Source: Pseudogracilibacillus auburnensis
Lineage (GTDB): Bacteria; Bacillota; Bacilli; Bacillales; Amphibacillaceae
DNA: 64,000 nt
Assembly (NCBI RefSeq): GCF_003201975.1
Contig: NZ_QJJQ01000018.1
Location: forward strand, 22,738-86,737
Reading direction: 5' to 3'
Positions within the stretch are counted from its first letter, which is position 1. Each line of letters starts with the position of its first letter. Of this stretch, positions 33,252 to 42,862 are shown piece after piece. The notes below the pieces were generated by a model. The model was given only the letters and a program-made list of their open reading frames with translations, had not been told where the DNA came from and searched no databases. Made by a program: the position numbers and the translations under genes.

Positions 33252-34388
33252 ATGCCTCATGCATTGAGTGGAATAAAAATTTTAGATCTATCACGTGTCT
33301 TAGCCGGACCGTACTGTACAATGATTTTAGGTGATTTAGGGGCTGAAGTAATTAAAATTGAATCACCTAATGGTGGTGATGATACACGCAGATGGGGACC
33401 ACCTTTTCAAAATGAGGTTAGCGCATATTATCTTTGTGCAAATCGGAATAAAAAAAGTATCACGATTGATTTAAAGTCAAAGGAAGGGATTGAACGGGTA
33501 AAACAACTTATTATAGAAGCTGATGTTATTATTAACAATTTTAAATCAGGCACCATGGAAAAATTCGGATTAGACTATGAAGCCATTGCCTCGATCAATA
33601 AGCGAATTGTTTACTGTTCCATCACTGGATTTGGTGAAACTGGTTCATATAAAGATATGCCAGGTTATGATTTTATTATCCAAGCAATGAGTGGGTTCAT
33701 GAGCATTACGGGAACAGAAGCATCTGGACCGCAAAAAGTTGGTGTCGCAATTGTCGATGTGCTTACAGGACTGTATGCTACGATTGGGATTCAAGCTGCC
33801 TTACTAGAAAGAGAGACTTCGGGAAGAGGGCAAAAGCTAGATTTATCACTTTATGATTCAGCCGTCAGTGCACTGATTAATATAGGAAGTAATTATTTAA
33901 TGAATGGAAAAATTCCTGGACGGCTCGGTAATGAACATGCGAATATCGTTCCTTACCAAACATTTATCACATCAGATGGAGAGATGGTTATTGCTGTTGG
34001 TAATGATCATCAATTTAAAACATTATGTACCATGATTGGTCATCCGACATTAGCAGAAAACCCAAAATTCATGACGAATCCCGCCCGAGTTGAGCATCGT
34101 AACGAACTCGTTCCTATTTTACAACGTGCCTTTTTACAAAAAGAAACGTCTTATTGGAAGCGCTTATGTGATGAACATACTATTCCTTGTGGGCCGATTC
34201 AAGATTTGGATCAAGTTTTTCATGATGTACAATTAAATGAAAGAGAAATGTTTATACAAAGTGAACACCCGACAGCCGGTACGATACGAATGATTGGTAG
34301 CCCACTAAAACTATCAAGGACACCCGTAACATATCGTCATCATCCACCTATTGTCGGAGAACATAATGATGAAGTTTTTAAAAATTAA
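33252..34388 (+). CDS. CaiB/BaiF family (class III) CoA transferase
   Basis: 378 aa. N-terminal GIKILDLSRVLAGPYCTMILGDLGAEVIKIE in short blocks, the R of the CoA site in DDTRRWGPPF, and the catalytic aspartate in GYDFIIQAMSGFMSITG near 143. AAGGAGGTGAC precedes the ATG. It transfers CoA between acids without a free intermediate. With the next gene, an acyl-CoA dehydrogenase 14 bp downstream, it may activate and oxidise one carboxylic acid. Confidence 0.9.
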   Translation: MPHALSGIKILDLSRVLAGPYCTMILGDLGAEVIKIESPNGGDDTRRWGPPFQNEVSAYYLCANRNKKSITIDLKSKEGIERVKQLIIEADVIINNFKSGTMEKFGLDYEAIASINKRIVYCSITGFGETGSYKDMPGYDFIIQAMSGFMSITGTEASGPQKVGVAIVDVLTGLYATIGIQAALLERETSGRGQKLDLSLYDSAVSALINIGSNYLMNGKIPGRLGNEHANIVPYQTFITSDGEMVIAVGNDHQFKTLCTMIGHPTLAENPKFMTNPARVEHRNELVPILQRAFLQKETSYWKRLCDEHTIPCGPIQDLDQVFHDVQLNEREMFIQSEHPTAGTIRMIGSPLKLSRTPVTYRHHPPIVGEHNDEVFKN

Positions 34389-34402
34389 GGAGCTGATCTA
34401 AG

Positions 34403-35593
34403 ATGGATTTTCAATTTACAGAAGAGCAAAATATGTTAAGAAGTTCAGTAAGAAGTTTTGTCGATAAGGAGATTATGCCTCATATTGCAGAATGGGATCG
34501 TGCCGGAAAATTCGAACCTTCCATTATGGAAAAATTAGCGGATCTAGGGTTAATGGGGGTTTGTATTCCTGAAAAATATGGTGGAAGCGGAATGGATTAT
34601 AATGCACTTGCCATCGTTTGTGAAGAACTAGAACGAGGCGATACCGCATTTCGAACAGCGGTTTCTGTACATACTGGGTTAAATAGTATGTCGATTTTAC
34701 AATGGGGGACCGAAGAACAAAAGCAAAAATACCTCGTCCCACAAGCGAATGGAGAAAAAGTTGGAGCTTTCGGTTTAACAGAACCGGCAGCAGGTTCAGA
34801 TGTTGCTGCCATGCAAGCAACTGCAGTAAAAGATGGCGATTACTATATGTTAAACGGTCAAAAAACATGGATCTCGCTCTGTGATATTGCTGATCACTTT
34901 TTAGTATTTGCCTACACAGATAAATCGAAAAAGCATCACGGTATTTCGGCATTTATTGTGGAACGGGATTGGGAAGGCTTTTCCTCTAAAGCGATTAAAG
35001 GAAAATTAGGTATTCGTGCTGGAAATACTGGAGAAATATTTTTTGACAACTTGAAGGTACCAAAAGAAAACCTACTTGGTGAAGAAGGCGAAGGGTTTAA
35101 AATTGCGATGGCCTCTCTTGATAATGGCCGTTTTACCGTTGCTGCTGGTGCCGTTGGGCAAATTATGGCTTGTATGGAGGCATCTGTTGACTATTGTCAC
35201 GAGCGAGAAACGTTTGGAAAACCAATTGGAAAGCACCAACTTGTCCAGCAAATGATCGCTAATATGGAAGCAGGATTACAAATGAGTCGCCTCCTTGTCT
35301 ATCGTGCAGGAGAACTTAAAAATGCTGGAAAAAGAAATACGAGGGAAACGTCACTTGCTAAATGGCAAGCATGTGATTTTGCAAACAAAGCGGCCGATGA
35401 TGCTGTACAAATTCACGGTGCTTATGGCTTCTCGGACGAATACCCTGTAGAAAGATATTTACGAAATTCGAAAGCACCTGTTATCTATGAAGGAACAAGG
35501 GAAATTCATACGGTTATGCAAGCAGAATATGTTTTAGGTTATCGACAAGATAAGCCACTGAATAAAATGTTACCAGCTTGGGAACAAGATTAA
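34403..35593 (+). CDS. Acyl-CoA dehydrogenase
   Basis: 396 aa, full length. FAD/substrate signatures GAFGLTEPAAGSDVAAM near 127 and QIHGAYGFSDEYPVERYLRN near 335. The catalytic Glu is in VIYEGTREIH near 369, the position found in glutaryl-CoA and short-chain dehydrogenases. Pairing with a class III CoA transferase is typical of glutarate-type pathways (glutarate CoA transferase plus glutaryl-CoA dehydrogenase), but a short-chain substrate is equally possible. AAGGAGCTG precedes the ATG. Confidence 0.88.
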   Translation: MDFQFTEEQNMLRSSVRSFVDKEIMPHIAEWDRAGKFEPSIMEKLADLGLMGVCIPEKYGGSGMDYNALAIVCEELERGDTAFRTAVSVHTGLNSMSILQWGTEEQKQKYLVPQANGEKVGAFGLTEPAAGSDVAAMQATAVKDGDYYMLNGQKTWISLCDIADHFLVFAYTDKSKKHHGISAFIVERDWEGFSSKAIKGKLGIRAGNTGEIFFDNLKVPKENLLGEEGEGFKIAMASLDNGRFTVAAGAVGQIMACMEASVDYCHERETFGKPIGKHQLVQQMIANMEAGLQMSRLLVYRAGELKNAGKRNTRETSLAKWQACDFANKAADDAVQIHGAYGFSDEYPVERYLRNSKAPVIYEGTREIHTVMQAEYVLGYRQDKPLNKMLPAWEQD

Positions 35594-35618
35594 AAAATTC
35601 ACAAGTCAAAGTGATATG

Positions 35619-35656
35619 CCCCTTTAACTAAACGAATGTCCGTTTACTTAAAGGGG
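35619..35656 (+). terminator. Hairpin after acyl-CoA dehydrogenase gene
   Basis: CCCCTTTAACTAAACG and CGTTTACTTAAAGGGG form a 16-bp stem with one mismatch and a 6-nt loop. The T-run is weak on both strands. It lies between convergent genes and may serve both. Confidence 0.6.
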
Positions 35657-35809
35657 TAAATTCAATCGCTGATTGTTTTAAAACAGTTCTGTTTGTTTAG
35701 TTAAGATACAATCATTTCCAACGGGACTCCTTAGCCGTAGACCTTAACGATGCTTCTAGCTCCAATACGGAAATCAGCGTAACGGATGCTAAGATTATTA
35801 CAGAAAGAC

Positions 35810-36373
35810 TTATACATTTCTTTGCATAAACTCTTTTTTTGAAATAGCAATTATCTTTGGGACTAGAAGTTCCGATTTCGTTTGTAATCTTTGTTTCCCT
35901 TGCAAATGGACAACAAACAATAACAAACACAAATATCTATTTACAAAAAAGGAAAATGGCCCCTTAGGAATATTGATAACGTTAAATCCAAATCTTTTAG
36001 CCCCACGATGAATGATTGAAACCCCGTATAAGCCCTTTATTTGTTTATATTTCGGGTGATTTTGTATATATGTGCTCGTTTTTCGCAATGAACTTTCCGT
36101 TGCCCGAACCATTTGAACAGCTAGTTGAAGAGGTGATCGACACTTTATCGCCATATTAAAAAGTATTTTATTATTTAGATGGAGTTCCAATATATGGTCT
36201 CCCTTTTTTATGACCTCTCCATCTGACAAGTGAATCGGTTTCCCTCGGTATGTTCGAACTCTTGCACATAATAATGGATTCTCCTTATCTATAGGTTGTA
36301 TGTGAAAAAATTTATAAAATAATTTATCCCATAACATCCATAAAGAAATGATTAATTTCTTCTTTCTACTCAC
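35810..36373 (-). CDS. YkoP-like protein
   Basis: 187 aa from a GTG three bases after the deacetylase stop. Conserved-looking blocks are RGKPIHLSDGEVIKKGDHILELHLNNK (in parts, residues 43-70), LQLAVQMVRATESSLR and IKGLYGVSIIHRGAKRFGFNV. This resembles the YkoP domain often found next to, or fused to, polysaccharide deacetylases in Bacilli. The function is unknown. The three-gene order (glycosyltransferase, deacetylase, YkoP) suggests a joint role in an envelope glycan or glycolipid. Confidence 0.65.
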   Translation of the reverse strand: MSRKKKLIISLWMLWDKLFYKFFHIQPIDKENPLLCARVRTYRGKPIHLSDGEVIKKGDHILELHLNNKILFNMAIKCRSPLQLAVQMVRATESSLRKTSTYIQNHPKYKQIKGLYGVSIIHRGAKRFGFNVINIPKGPFSFFVNRYLCLLLFVVHLQGKQRLQTKSELLVPKIIAISKKEFMQRNV

Positions 36374-36376
36374 TAG

Positions 36377-37138
36377 CTATTCCAACTCCATCATCTGATC
36401 GATTCGAACACATGTATACCCACGGTGACATATTTCATGAAATACAACTTCCAATGCTTGGATCATATAAAATGGTGCGTCTTGATTGGCTCCCAAAGTT
36501 TCACCACTATCATGTAAAAGCACAATTGATCCGTCCTTAATCTTATGTAGCAACTTACGGATGATTTTTTCACTTCCACCTTCACTTCGCCAATCACCAA
36601 CCATTAAAGACCATAATATGATACGATATTGTTTGTGTAAAAAAAAGTCAAAAAGATTAAGCAACCCCCAGGGTGGTCGGTAATAGCTAGGACGTACACT
36701 AGTAAGTTGTTCAATAATGACAGCTGAACGATTTAGTTCTCGACGTATCGTCCACGGTGTCATTAACCAATTTGTTTGATGTGTATAATTATGAATTCCG
36801 ATTAGATGACCTTCTTGATACATACGACGGATTAGCTCGGGATTCTTTTCCGCCTTCGAACCGAGTACAAAAAAAGTGGCTTTAATATCAAATTTCCTTA
36901 GAAGATCAAGTAATTTCGGAGTATACATTGGGTCTGGTCCATCATCAAAAGTAAATGCAACTTTTTGGGCTGATGTACCTTTACGAAATACACCAAGACC
37001 AAACCCAGCTGAAAATATTCCTGGAATCAGTCCATACAATAAGAAAAAAACGATGAAGATCCAAAATATCACTTTTCTCAAGTATAGTCTCCTCCCTACT
37101 TTATCGACCCAATAAAAAGTAAAAAGATAGTATTCCAT
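36377..37138 (-). CDS. Polysaccharide deacetylase (NodB domain)
   Basis: 253 aa. One N-terminal membrane helix (VIFWIFIVFFLLYGLIPGIF) and a NodB domain: motif 1 AFTFDDGPDP near 82 (catalytic base and metal Asp), motif 2 HNYTHQTNW with H-x3-H near 137, motif 3 RPPWG near 176, and the motif with LHDSGE near 228. It probably removes acetyl groups from a cell-wall or surface glycan outside the membrane. It is closely spaced with its two neighbours. Confidence 0.88.
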   Translation of the reverse strand: MEYYLFTFYWVDKVGRRLYLRKVIFWIFIVFFLLYGLIPGIFSAGFGLGVFRKGTSAQKVAFTFDDGPDPMYTPKLLDLLRKFDIKATFFVLGSKAEKNPELIRRMYQEGHLIGIHNYTHQTNWLMTPWTIRRELNRSAVIIEQLTSVRPSYYRPPWGLLNLFDFFLHKQYRIILWSLMVGDWRSEGGSEKIIRKLLHKIKDGSIVLLHDSGETLGANQDAPFYMIQALEVVFHEICHRGYTCVRIDQMMELE

Positions 37139-37191
37139 CTACTAATGAAGGATTAAATGATTCTTTAGCTATTTTGACTAATGAACTAGCA

Positions 37192-38394
37192 CTACAACTG
37201 TCCAAAAGAATCAATTCTTTCCAAGCTTTGAGTTTCTTTCTCACTTGTCGTATTTCTCGTTCGCACAATAACATTTAATGCAGCTAAAAATGATGTTTTC
37301 ATATGAATTCGTTTTCCATTCTCGATCATCTGCTCTAACTGTTGGGAGTTATTTAGTAAATTCGATATATTAGCCTTTAAATCATTAAGGTTCTTCACGT
37401 GAATCGCAGCTCTTTCCCGTACTAAAAATGCAGTATTATCTTGCTCTTGTCCAGGTAGAGGTTTATAAAAGATCATTGGTAATCCAGACGCCATTGCTTC
37501 AGTAGTCGTTATTCCGCCAGGTTTTGTAATCATCACATCTGATATTGCCATCAATTCATGAATATAGTCAACATACCCGGTTAAATGAATTTTCCTATTA
37601 GAGTATTTTACTACCCTTTTCATTCGATGAAGTAATTTCTTATTATGCCCGCAAACAATAATAAGCTGGATAGATGATGGTAAAGTGTCTAACTCTCTTA
37701 TAATATTATCCCCAATGATTCCATATCCTCCGCCCATAATCATAATAATTGGTAAATCTTTCTTAAATCCAAATTGGGACGTTAACTCATTTCGTGAATA
37801 ACTTTGATAAAACTTTGATTTAATCGGAATTCCTGTAGCAGAGATTTTAAAGTGCTCAACTCCCTGTTCAATTAATGCTTGACGTACTAAGCTTGAACCA
37901 ACAATATAATGATCTATATAAGGGTGGAGCCAAAGACTATGATTCGTATAATCAGTAATAATTGTTACAGCTGGAATATTTGTTAAGCCATGTTCTTTTA
38001 ATTTTGATATAACTCCAGATGCTATCGGAAACGTACTCACGACAAAGGTTGGCTGAATTTCTTCCAATAACTTTAGCATTTGTAGCATCCTAAATGAAAA
38101 AAATTTGTTTAGCTTTTGAGTAAAAGAATTCCTCCGACGTGTTTTTTCATAAAAATGACCGTATAAGCGCGGAAACTTTATAATTCCTTTTAAATACACA
38201 TTCCGACTTATCGAATAGAAACATGGGGAAATCCATTCCATAAAATCCACAATGATTGATTCTATATCTTCTGAAGCCTGTGTAGCCTCGTGGATTGCTT
38301 TAGCTACCTGGCGATGCCCTTCACCAAACGTACAAGTTAAAATAAGTATTTTATCTTTTTTCTCTACTTTTACTTCTTTTACCGATTCTTTCAC
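37192..38394 (-). CDS. Glycosyltransferase of the MGDG synthase/MurG-like family (YkoN/UgtP type)
   Basis: About 400 aa from a GTG at 38394, with AGGTG nine bases upstream; a TTG at 38418 is an alternative. N-terminal domain with ILTCTFGEGHRQVAKAI near 16 and TDYTNHSLWLHPYID near 158. The C-terminal nucleotide-sugar site has MGGGYGIIGDN near 222 and ITKPGGITTTEAMASGLPMI near 300. These enzymes add hexoses to diacylglycerol or related acceptors at the membrane. The acceptor here is not known. Confidence 0.82.
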   Translation of the reverse strand: MKESVKEVKVEKKDKILILTCTFGEGHRQVAKAIHEATQASEDIESIIVDFMEWISPCFYSISRNVYLKGIIKFPRLYGHFYEKTRRRNSFTQKLNKFFSFRMLQMLKLLEEIQPTFVVSTFPIASGVISKLKEHGLTNIPAVTIITDYTNHSLWLHPYIDHYIVGSSLVRQALIEQGVEHFKISATGIPIKSKFYQSYSRNELTSQFGFKKDLPIIMIMGGGYGIIGDNIIRELDTLPSSIQLIIVCGHNKKLLHRMKRVVKYSNRKIHLTGYVDYIHELMAISDVMITKPGGITTTEAMASGLPMIFYKPLPGQEQDNTAFLVRERAAIHVKNLNDLKANISNLLNNSQQLEQMIENGKRIHMKTSFLAALNVIVRTRNTTSEKETQSLERIDSFGQL

Positions 38395-38418
38395 TTTTTT
38401 ATCACACCTAAAGGACAA

Positions 38419-38826
38419 TTTTCTAGCTCATAGAGAGACTTTTCCCTTTCCTGTCTCTTTCTATACCTTATTCGGATTAATTTTCGATTATGAGGGGCAA
38501 TAATGGAATGGAATATAAAATTATCAAGAAGAGGAAAGGAAAAAGGTTCTAAAAAAGTGTGATAATAAAGCAAAACAATATTATTTTTGTTAAATAAAAA
38601 TGAGACTGACACAAAAGTATTTCATTAAAGAAAAACCGAACTAACTAGATAATGATAAGTGCATACCACTCGTTCCGAAAAAAGACTTCGCTAAGGCAGT
38701 GCATTGTTCGTCTTTATATTTAATCCGCTTTCGTTATGTCCCAGCCTCGGCACCATGATAAACGTTTCTTATCTTTTTTCTTATTTTTATTCTTTTCTAT
38801 AAACAGTTATTTTCAAATAAATCATT
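38419..38826. other. 400-bp gap; no gene
   Basis: It holds AT-rich sequence and, at about 38650-38755, a mixed-composition block of the same style as the other intergenic repeats (CCCAGCCTCGGCACC). No terminator, RNA or frame could be supported. Confidence 0.4.
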
Positions 38827-39135
38827 TTAAGAATACATTTTTTCATATTGTTTAAATAAATCTTTTAATGCTGATTCCAGTGCACTGCCCGCTTTTCCCA
38901 AATAATGTTCGCGAATTTTATTTACTGGTTCAACAATTCCATCTTGTAAACTATATCCTTTTAATAAATGCTCAACAAATTGTTGCGCATGTAGCGTTGC
39001 CAATGTACAACTCGTCGAGACGATGACACCGTATTTTTTATCAATTTCTGCTGTAATCGTTAATGTTTCATAGATGCTTTTAGCAGCCATGCCAGATGGA
39101 AGTCTAGCATGGCCAGCAATAAAGATAGTATTCAT
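38827..39135 (-). CDS. DUF3870 family protein
   Basis: 102 aa from the ATG at 39135 (GGAG nine bases upstream, inside the end of the regulator gene's surroundings). The sequence IFIAGHARLPSGMAA near 4 and KYGVIVSTSCTLATLHAQQFV near 34 (in parts) fits DUF3870, a small family with unknown function. It is 16 bp downstream of the IclR regulator and probably co-transcribed, hinting at a role in the same catabolic cluster. Confidence 0.75.
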   Translation of the reverse strand: MNTIFIAGHARLPSGMAAKSIYETLTITAEIDKKYGVIVSTSCTLATLHAQQFVEHLLKGYSLQDGIVEPVNKIREHYLGKAGSALESALKDLFKQYEKMYS

Positions 39136-39150
39136 TCTTTTCAACTCCAC

Positions 39151-39906
39151 TCAGTAACGATACCCTAATTGTTTTGACATTTCATTTGCAAATGTTGTAC
39201 CACTGTCTTTAATATTCTCAAGTCGCTCTCCCATAAAACGGCTTGACAATCCACTAACAGCGAGCGCAGCGATTACTTTTCCCTCATGATTAAAAATTGG
39301 AAAAGATACCCCTGTTGTATCAGCATCTTGTTCTCCGATACTAATGGCAAATTGGTTTTTCCTAATTTTTTTTAATTCTTGTTTTAAAGCTATTTTATCA
39401 ATTTTTTGATTTGTTAAAGTGACTAGTTCACCTTGATTCAATATTTGTTCCCGTTCTTGCTCAGGTAAAAATGCGAGCAACATTTTTGGTCCAGAACCGA
39501 CATAAAGCGGAGTACTTCGGCCAATTTTCGTATGTAAACTAAGCGCTCTTTTACTATTTACTTTTTCAATATACGTTGCTTCTTGTTGATAAGCAATAAC
39601 TAAATGGACAACTTCATTTATTTCCTCTGCAAACTTCTCCATGAATGGAAGTGCAATATCTCTTAATTCCAGTCGTTCTGAAACAAGATTTCCATATTCA
39701 AGTAGTTTTAACCCGAGGCCATATCTACTATCATGTGGATTTTCCTTTAGTTTGTATAAAATTCCAGAATGCTCTAACGTTGAAAGGAGCCGATATGCAG
39801 TCGGTTTTGGAATATCAGCTTTACGTGCAATTTCTTGTAAGGAAAGCTCTTTGTCTTCAATGAATAGGTCTAATATAGACAACGCTTTTATGACACTCTG
39901 ATTCAT
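39151..39906 (-). CDS. IclR family transcriptional regulator
   Basis: 251 aa from the ATG at 39906 (GGAAGG seven bases upstream). A winged helix-turn-helix (about 5-65; ALSILDLFIEDKELSLQEIA, IPKPTAYRLLSTLEHSGIL in blocks) is followed by the effector domain with IGRSTPLYVGSGPKMLLAFL and GVSFPIFNHEGKVIAALAVSG. It probably controls the adjacent lysine-type catabolic operon. Candidate operators lie at 44578-44623. Confidence 0.88.
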   Translation of the reverse strand: MNQSVIKALSILDLFIEDKELSLQEIARKADIPKPTAYRLLSTLEHSGILYKLKENPHDSRYGLGLKLLEYGNLVSERLELRDIALPFMEKFAEEINEVVHLVIAYQQEATYIEKVNSKRALSLHTKIGRSTPLYVGSGPKMLLAFLPEQEREQILNQGELVTLTNQKIDKIALKQELKKIRKNQFAISIGEQDADTTGVSFPIFNHEGKVIAALAVSGLSSRFMGERLENIKDSGTTFANEMSKQLGYRY

Positions 39907-40083
39907 ACTTATACCTTCCTTCAAATAAATATACTATTAAATCAATTTCATCATTTAATATTTCGGTAAAAATCCGAACAACGGATTAGTTATTCGTTTC
40001 CAACTCTAGATGATCGCTTTTTAGCGGGAGGCTGTTAAAAACAAGGCTTAGTTCCTTGTATAGCACAAATCCTCTAAATTGTA

Positions 40084-40123
40084 GTAAAAGTCCCTCTACG
40101 ATTTTGTAGAGGGGACCTTTTAC
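40084..40123 (-). terminator. Strong hairpin at the end of the lysine-dehydrogenase-like gene
   Basis: GTAAAAGGTCCCCTCTAC / GTAGAGGGACTTTTAC (minus strand) overlaps the stop codon. It has no clear U-tract, so it may stabilise the 3' end rather than terminate strongly. Confidence 0.6.
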
Positions 40124-41298
40124 TTGGCTTTTGCAATTTTTGTCTGCTTTTGCTTTTTCTTCTCTAAAATGTGTACATCTCGTTTTCGTAATTCTTCCAT
40201 ATAAATATTTCCGGGAACAATTTGTTCAGGTGGATATACGCCACGTTTATTAATCGTCCCCGCACCGATCATTTGAGCAACAATTGATATGGTCGTTGCG
40301 GTTGCTCTTGCCATCGCAGTAATCTGGTGTACTCGATCTTTAAATATGGTCATCTCATATTCATACGTCATTTCCTGATTATCTTTTTTCCCTGTGACCA
40401 TGACACGTAGTAACACAGCATCGTCTTTATCCCCTAACTCAACGATCGGATCAAGCACTTTTAAAAACACTTCTCTTGGGCTAACCTTTTCTCCATTTAC
40501 ATCAACGACATAATCTTTTTTCGTTAAATTTAAATCGACGAGTAATTGGAATTTTTCCGCATGACCGGGATAGCGAATTGTCTTATATTCAAGCGTATCC
40601 AACTGAGGAAAAGATAAAGATAGTGTCGATGTCCCCCCAGAAGTATGAAATGCCTCTAATGGTCCAAATTTATCAAAGTAAATTTCCTCCACCTCAGAAA
40701 GAGATGGAATTTCTTGCTTTATCCCGTTACGGATAATAAGGGATGGGTCTGTATAATGATCAAATACCCCTTCCATTGAAAAAACATGATTATAAGCGAG
40801 TGGTGGATCAGGCTGTAATGGAATACCTCCGACATACAGTTTTAATGACTGGACCTTATCCAATTTACTTGCACCGTAACCTGATAAAATATTGATCATC
40901 CCAGGTGCAACACCTAAATCTGGAATAATCGTTACACCTTTTTCCTTAGCAGCGCTATCCAATTCAAGCACTTTATCGGTAATATGTCCGATATGCCCCC
41001 CTAAATCAACAACACTCACTCCTACTTTTATACCCGTTTTAGCGACCGTTTCGTTAAACGAATAAAAAAGTGCATTTATAATAACATCAAATCGCTCCAT
41101 AAAATTGGCTAATTCCTTTTCATTTGAAGCATTTACGGCAAAAGCTGTTAATTTATCTGAATCAAGCTGATGACAAACTTGCTCAGCTCGACTTAAATCA
41201 ATATCTGCTAAACCTACTTCCATCACGCGATCACTACTTACTAGATCTCTTGCCGCTTCTTTTCCCATTAATCCAGAACCTAAAACACCTACTTTCAT
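40120..41298 (-). CDS. Lysine 6-dehydrogenase-like protein (saccharopine dehydrogenase superfamily)
   Basis: 392 aa. The Rossmann motif [19 protein letters not shown] is at the N-terminus. [19 protein letters not shown] near 103 and [19 protein letters not shown] near 127 are followed by a saccharopine-dehydrogenase-type C-domain with [14 protein letters not shown] near 220. As I remember it, the overall sequence is very like the lysine 6-dehydrogenase of Geobacillus, which turns lysine into allysine/piperideine-6-carboxylate with NAD+. The next gene, an aldehyde dehydrogenase, could then make 2-aminoadipate. Confidence 0.75.
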   Translation of the reverse strand: MKVGVLGSGLMGKEAARDLVSSDRVMEVGLADIDLSRAEQVCHQLDSDKLTAFAVNASNEKELANFMERFDVIINALFYSFNETVAKTGIKVGVSVVDLGGHIGHITDKVLELDSAAKEKGVTIIPDLGVAPGMINILSGYGASKLDKVQSLKLYVGGIPLQPDPPLAYNHVFSMEGVFDHYTDPSLIIRNGIKQEIPSLSEVEEIYFDKFGPLEAFHTSGGTSTLSLSFPQLDTLEYKTIRYPGHAEKFQLLVDLNLTKKDYVVDVNGEKVSPREVFLKVLDPIVELGDKDDAVLLRVMVTGKKDNQEMTYEYEMTIFKDRVHQITAMARATATTISIVAQMIGAGTINKRGVYPPEQIVPGNIYMEELRKRDVHILEKKKQKQTKIAKAK

Positions 41299-41349
41299 CT
41301 AATCAGCTCCTCACTATTTAAAATAAGAAATATCATTTTTTAAAGTTCC

Positions 41350-42846
41350 TTATTCCACATCAATTTGAGCACGTTGTAATTTTCCACTATAGTCGACATA
41401 AACAGCTTTCCATTCGGTAAAGACATCAAGTGCTTGCACTCCTGAATCACGGTGACCATTTCCAGTTCCTTTCGTACCACCGAAAGGTAAATGAATTTCA
41501 GCACCCGTTGTTCCCGCGTTTACATAGACAATTCCGGTATCTAAATCACGCTGTGCCTTAAATACGCGGTTCACATCTTTTGTAAAAATCGAACTAGATA
41601 GTCCGTATGTGACACTATTATTTACTTCAATCGCTTCTTCAAATGATTTCACTGGAATGAGTGAAACGACAGGACCAAAGATTTCTTCCTGAGCAATTCT
41701 CATCTCACTCGTTGCATCTGTAAACAAAGTTGGGGCAAAATAGTTTCCATTTGCAAGATCTCCTTCTGTTAATACATGGCCACCCGCTAACAGTTTTGCG
41801 CCTTCTTCTTTTCCAATCCCAATATATTTTTTAATTTTTTCCATTCCCGCATCATTAATAATTGGACCAACTTTGACACCGTCATGAAGACCATTTCCAA
41901 TCGACAACTTTTCCATCTCTGTTTGCAATCGCTTTTCTAATTCTTCTTTTACATCTTCATGGACAATGACACGACTACATGCCGTACATCTTTGCCCGCT
42001 CGTTCCAAACGCACTCCATAAAATTCCTTCCACTGCTAAATCGAGATCAGCATCATCCATCACAATAACAGCGTTTTTTCCACCCATTTCAAGCGAAACC
42101 TTTTTCAACTGCCTACCACATTCTGCTGCAATATGACTCCCCGTTTCATTCGATCCTGTAAACGAAATGACACGAATATCAGGATGATGAACCATGGCAT
42201 CACCTACAGTTCCACCAGAACCAAAAACAACATTAATAATCCCTTTCGGCAAGCCAGCGTCTTCATAAATTTTTGCAAGTTCATAAGCCATAATTGGTGT
42301 TTCCGTTGCCGGCTTCCAGACGACTGCATTACCTGCAACAATTGCTGGGAATGACTTCCATGTTGCAATTGCAATTGGAAAATTCCATGGCGTAATAATG
42401 CCAACAACACCGATTGGTGCACGTACACTCATTGCAAATTTATCTTTTAATTCCGCATTTGTCGTTTGCCCGAATAATCGTCTACCTTCCCCCGCCATAT
42501 AATAGGCCATATCGATACCTTCTTGCACTTCACCACGTGCCTCTTCTAACACTTTTCCATTTTCAAGTGTAAGTAGTTGGGCTAAATGTTCTTTTCGCTC
42601 TTTCATAATATTACCAACTTCATACAACACTTCTGCCCGTTGTGGTGCTGGAGTAAGCGCCCATTCCTTTTGCGCTTTTTTCGCAATTTTCACCGCTTCA
42701 TCGACAGTACTTTCTTCAGATAACGGAACTTGCACCACTTCTTCTCCCGTAGCTGGATTCGTTACAGCTGTAAAATTTGTTCCTTCTACCCACTCACCAT
42801 TAATATAATTAGCTAATTTTTTTACATCTAATAATGTGTTTCCCAT
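41350..42846 (-). CDS. NAD(P)-dependent aldehyde dehydrogenase (candidate aminoadipate-semialdehyde dehydrogenase)
   Basis: 498 aa, complete. Asn of the oxyanion hole in ITPWNFPIAIATWKS near 157, the NAD glycine motif SFTGSNETGSHIA near 232, general base Glu in LEMGGKNAVIV near 256, and catalytic Cys in GTSGQRCTACSRVIV near 290. The length and motifs fit the ALDH7/betaine-type group. Placed between the lysine-dehydrogenase-like gene and a ThDP enzyme, it probably oxidises allysine; the substrate is inferred only from context. Confidence 0.85.
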   Translation of the reverse strand: MGNTLLDVKKLANYINGEWVEGTNFTAVTNPATGEEVVQVPLSEESTVDEAVKIAKKAQKEWALTPAPQRAEVLYEVGNIMKERKEHLAQLLTLENGKVLEEARGEVQEGIDMAYYMAGEGRRLFGQTTNAELKDKFAMSVRAPIGVVGIITPWNFPIAIATWKSFPAIVAGNAVVWKPATETPIMAYELAKIYEDAGLPKGIINVVFGSGGTVGDAMVHHPDIRVISFTGSNETGSHIAAECGRQLKKVSLEMGGKNAVIVMDDADLDLAVEGILWSAFGTSGQRCTACSRVIVHEDVKEELEKRLQTEMEKLSIGNGLHDGVKVGPIINDAGMEKIKKYIGIGKEEGAKLLAGGHVLTEGDLANGNYFAPTLFTDATSEMRIAQEEIFGPVVSLIPVKSFEEAIEVNNSVTYGLSSSIFTKDVNRVFKAQRDLDTGIVYVNAGTTGAEIHLPFGGTKGTGNGHRDSGVQALDVFTEWKAVYVDYSGKLQRAQIDVE

Positions 42847-42862
42847 TGTATAAGCCTCCTAT

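Noticed and set aside
34524..34952. 142-codon minus-strand frame opposite the acyl-CoA dehydrogenase gene
   Set aside because: A shadow of a strongly conserved coding sequence; its residues mirror codon choice on the sense strand.
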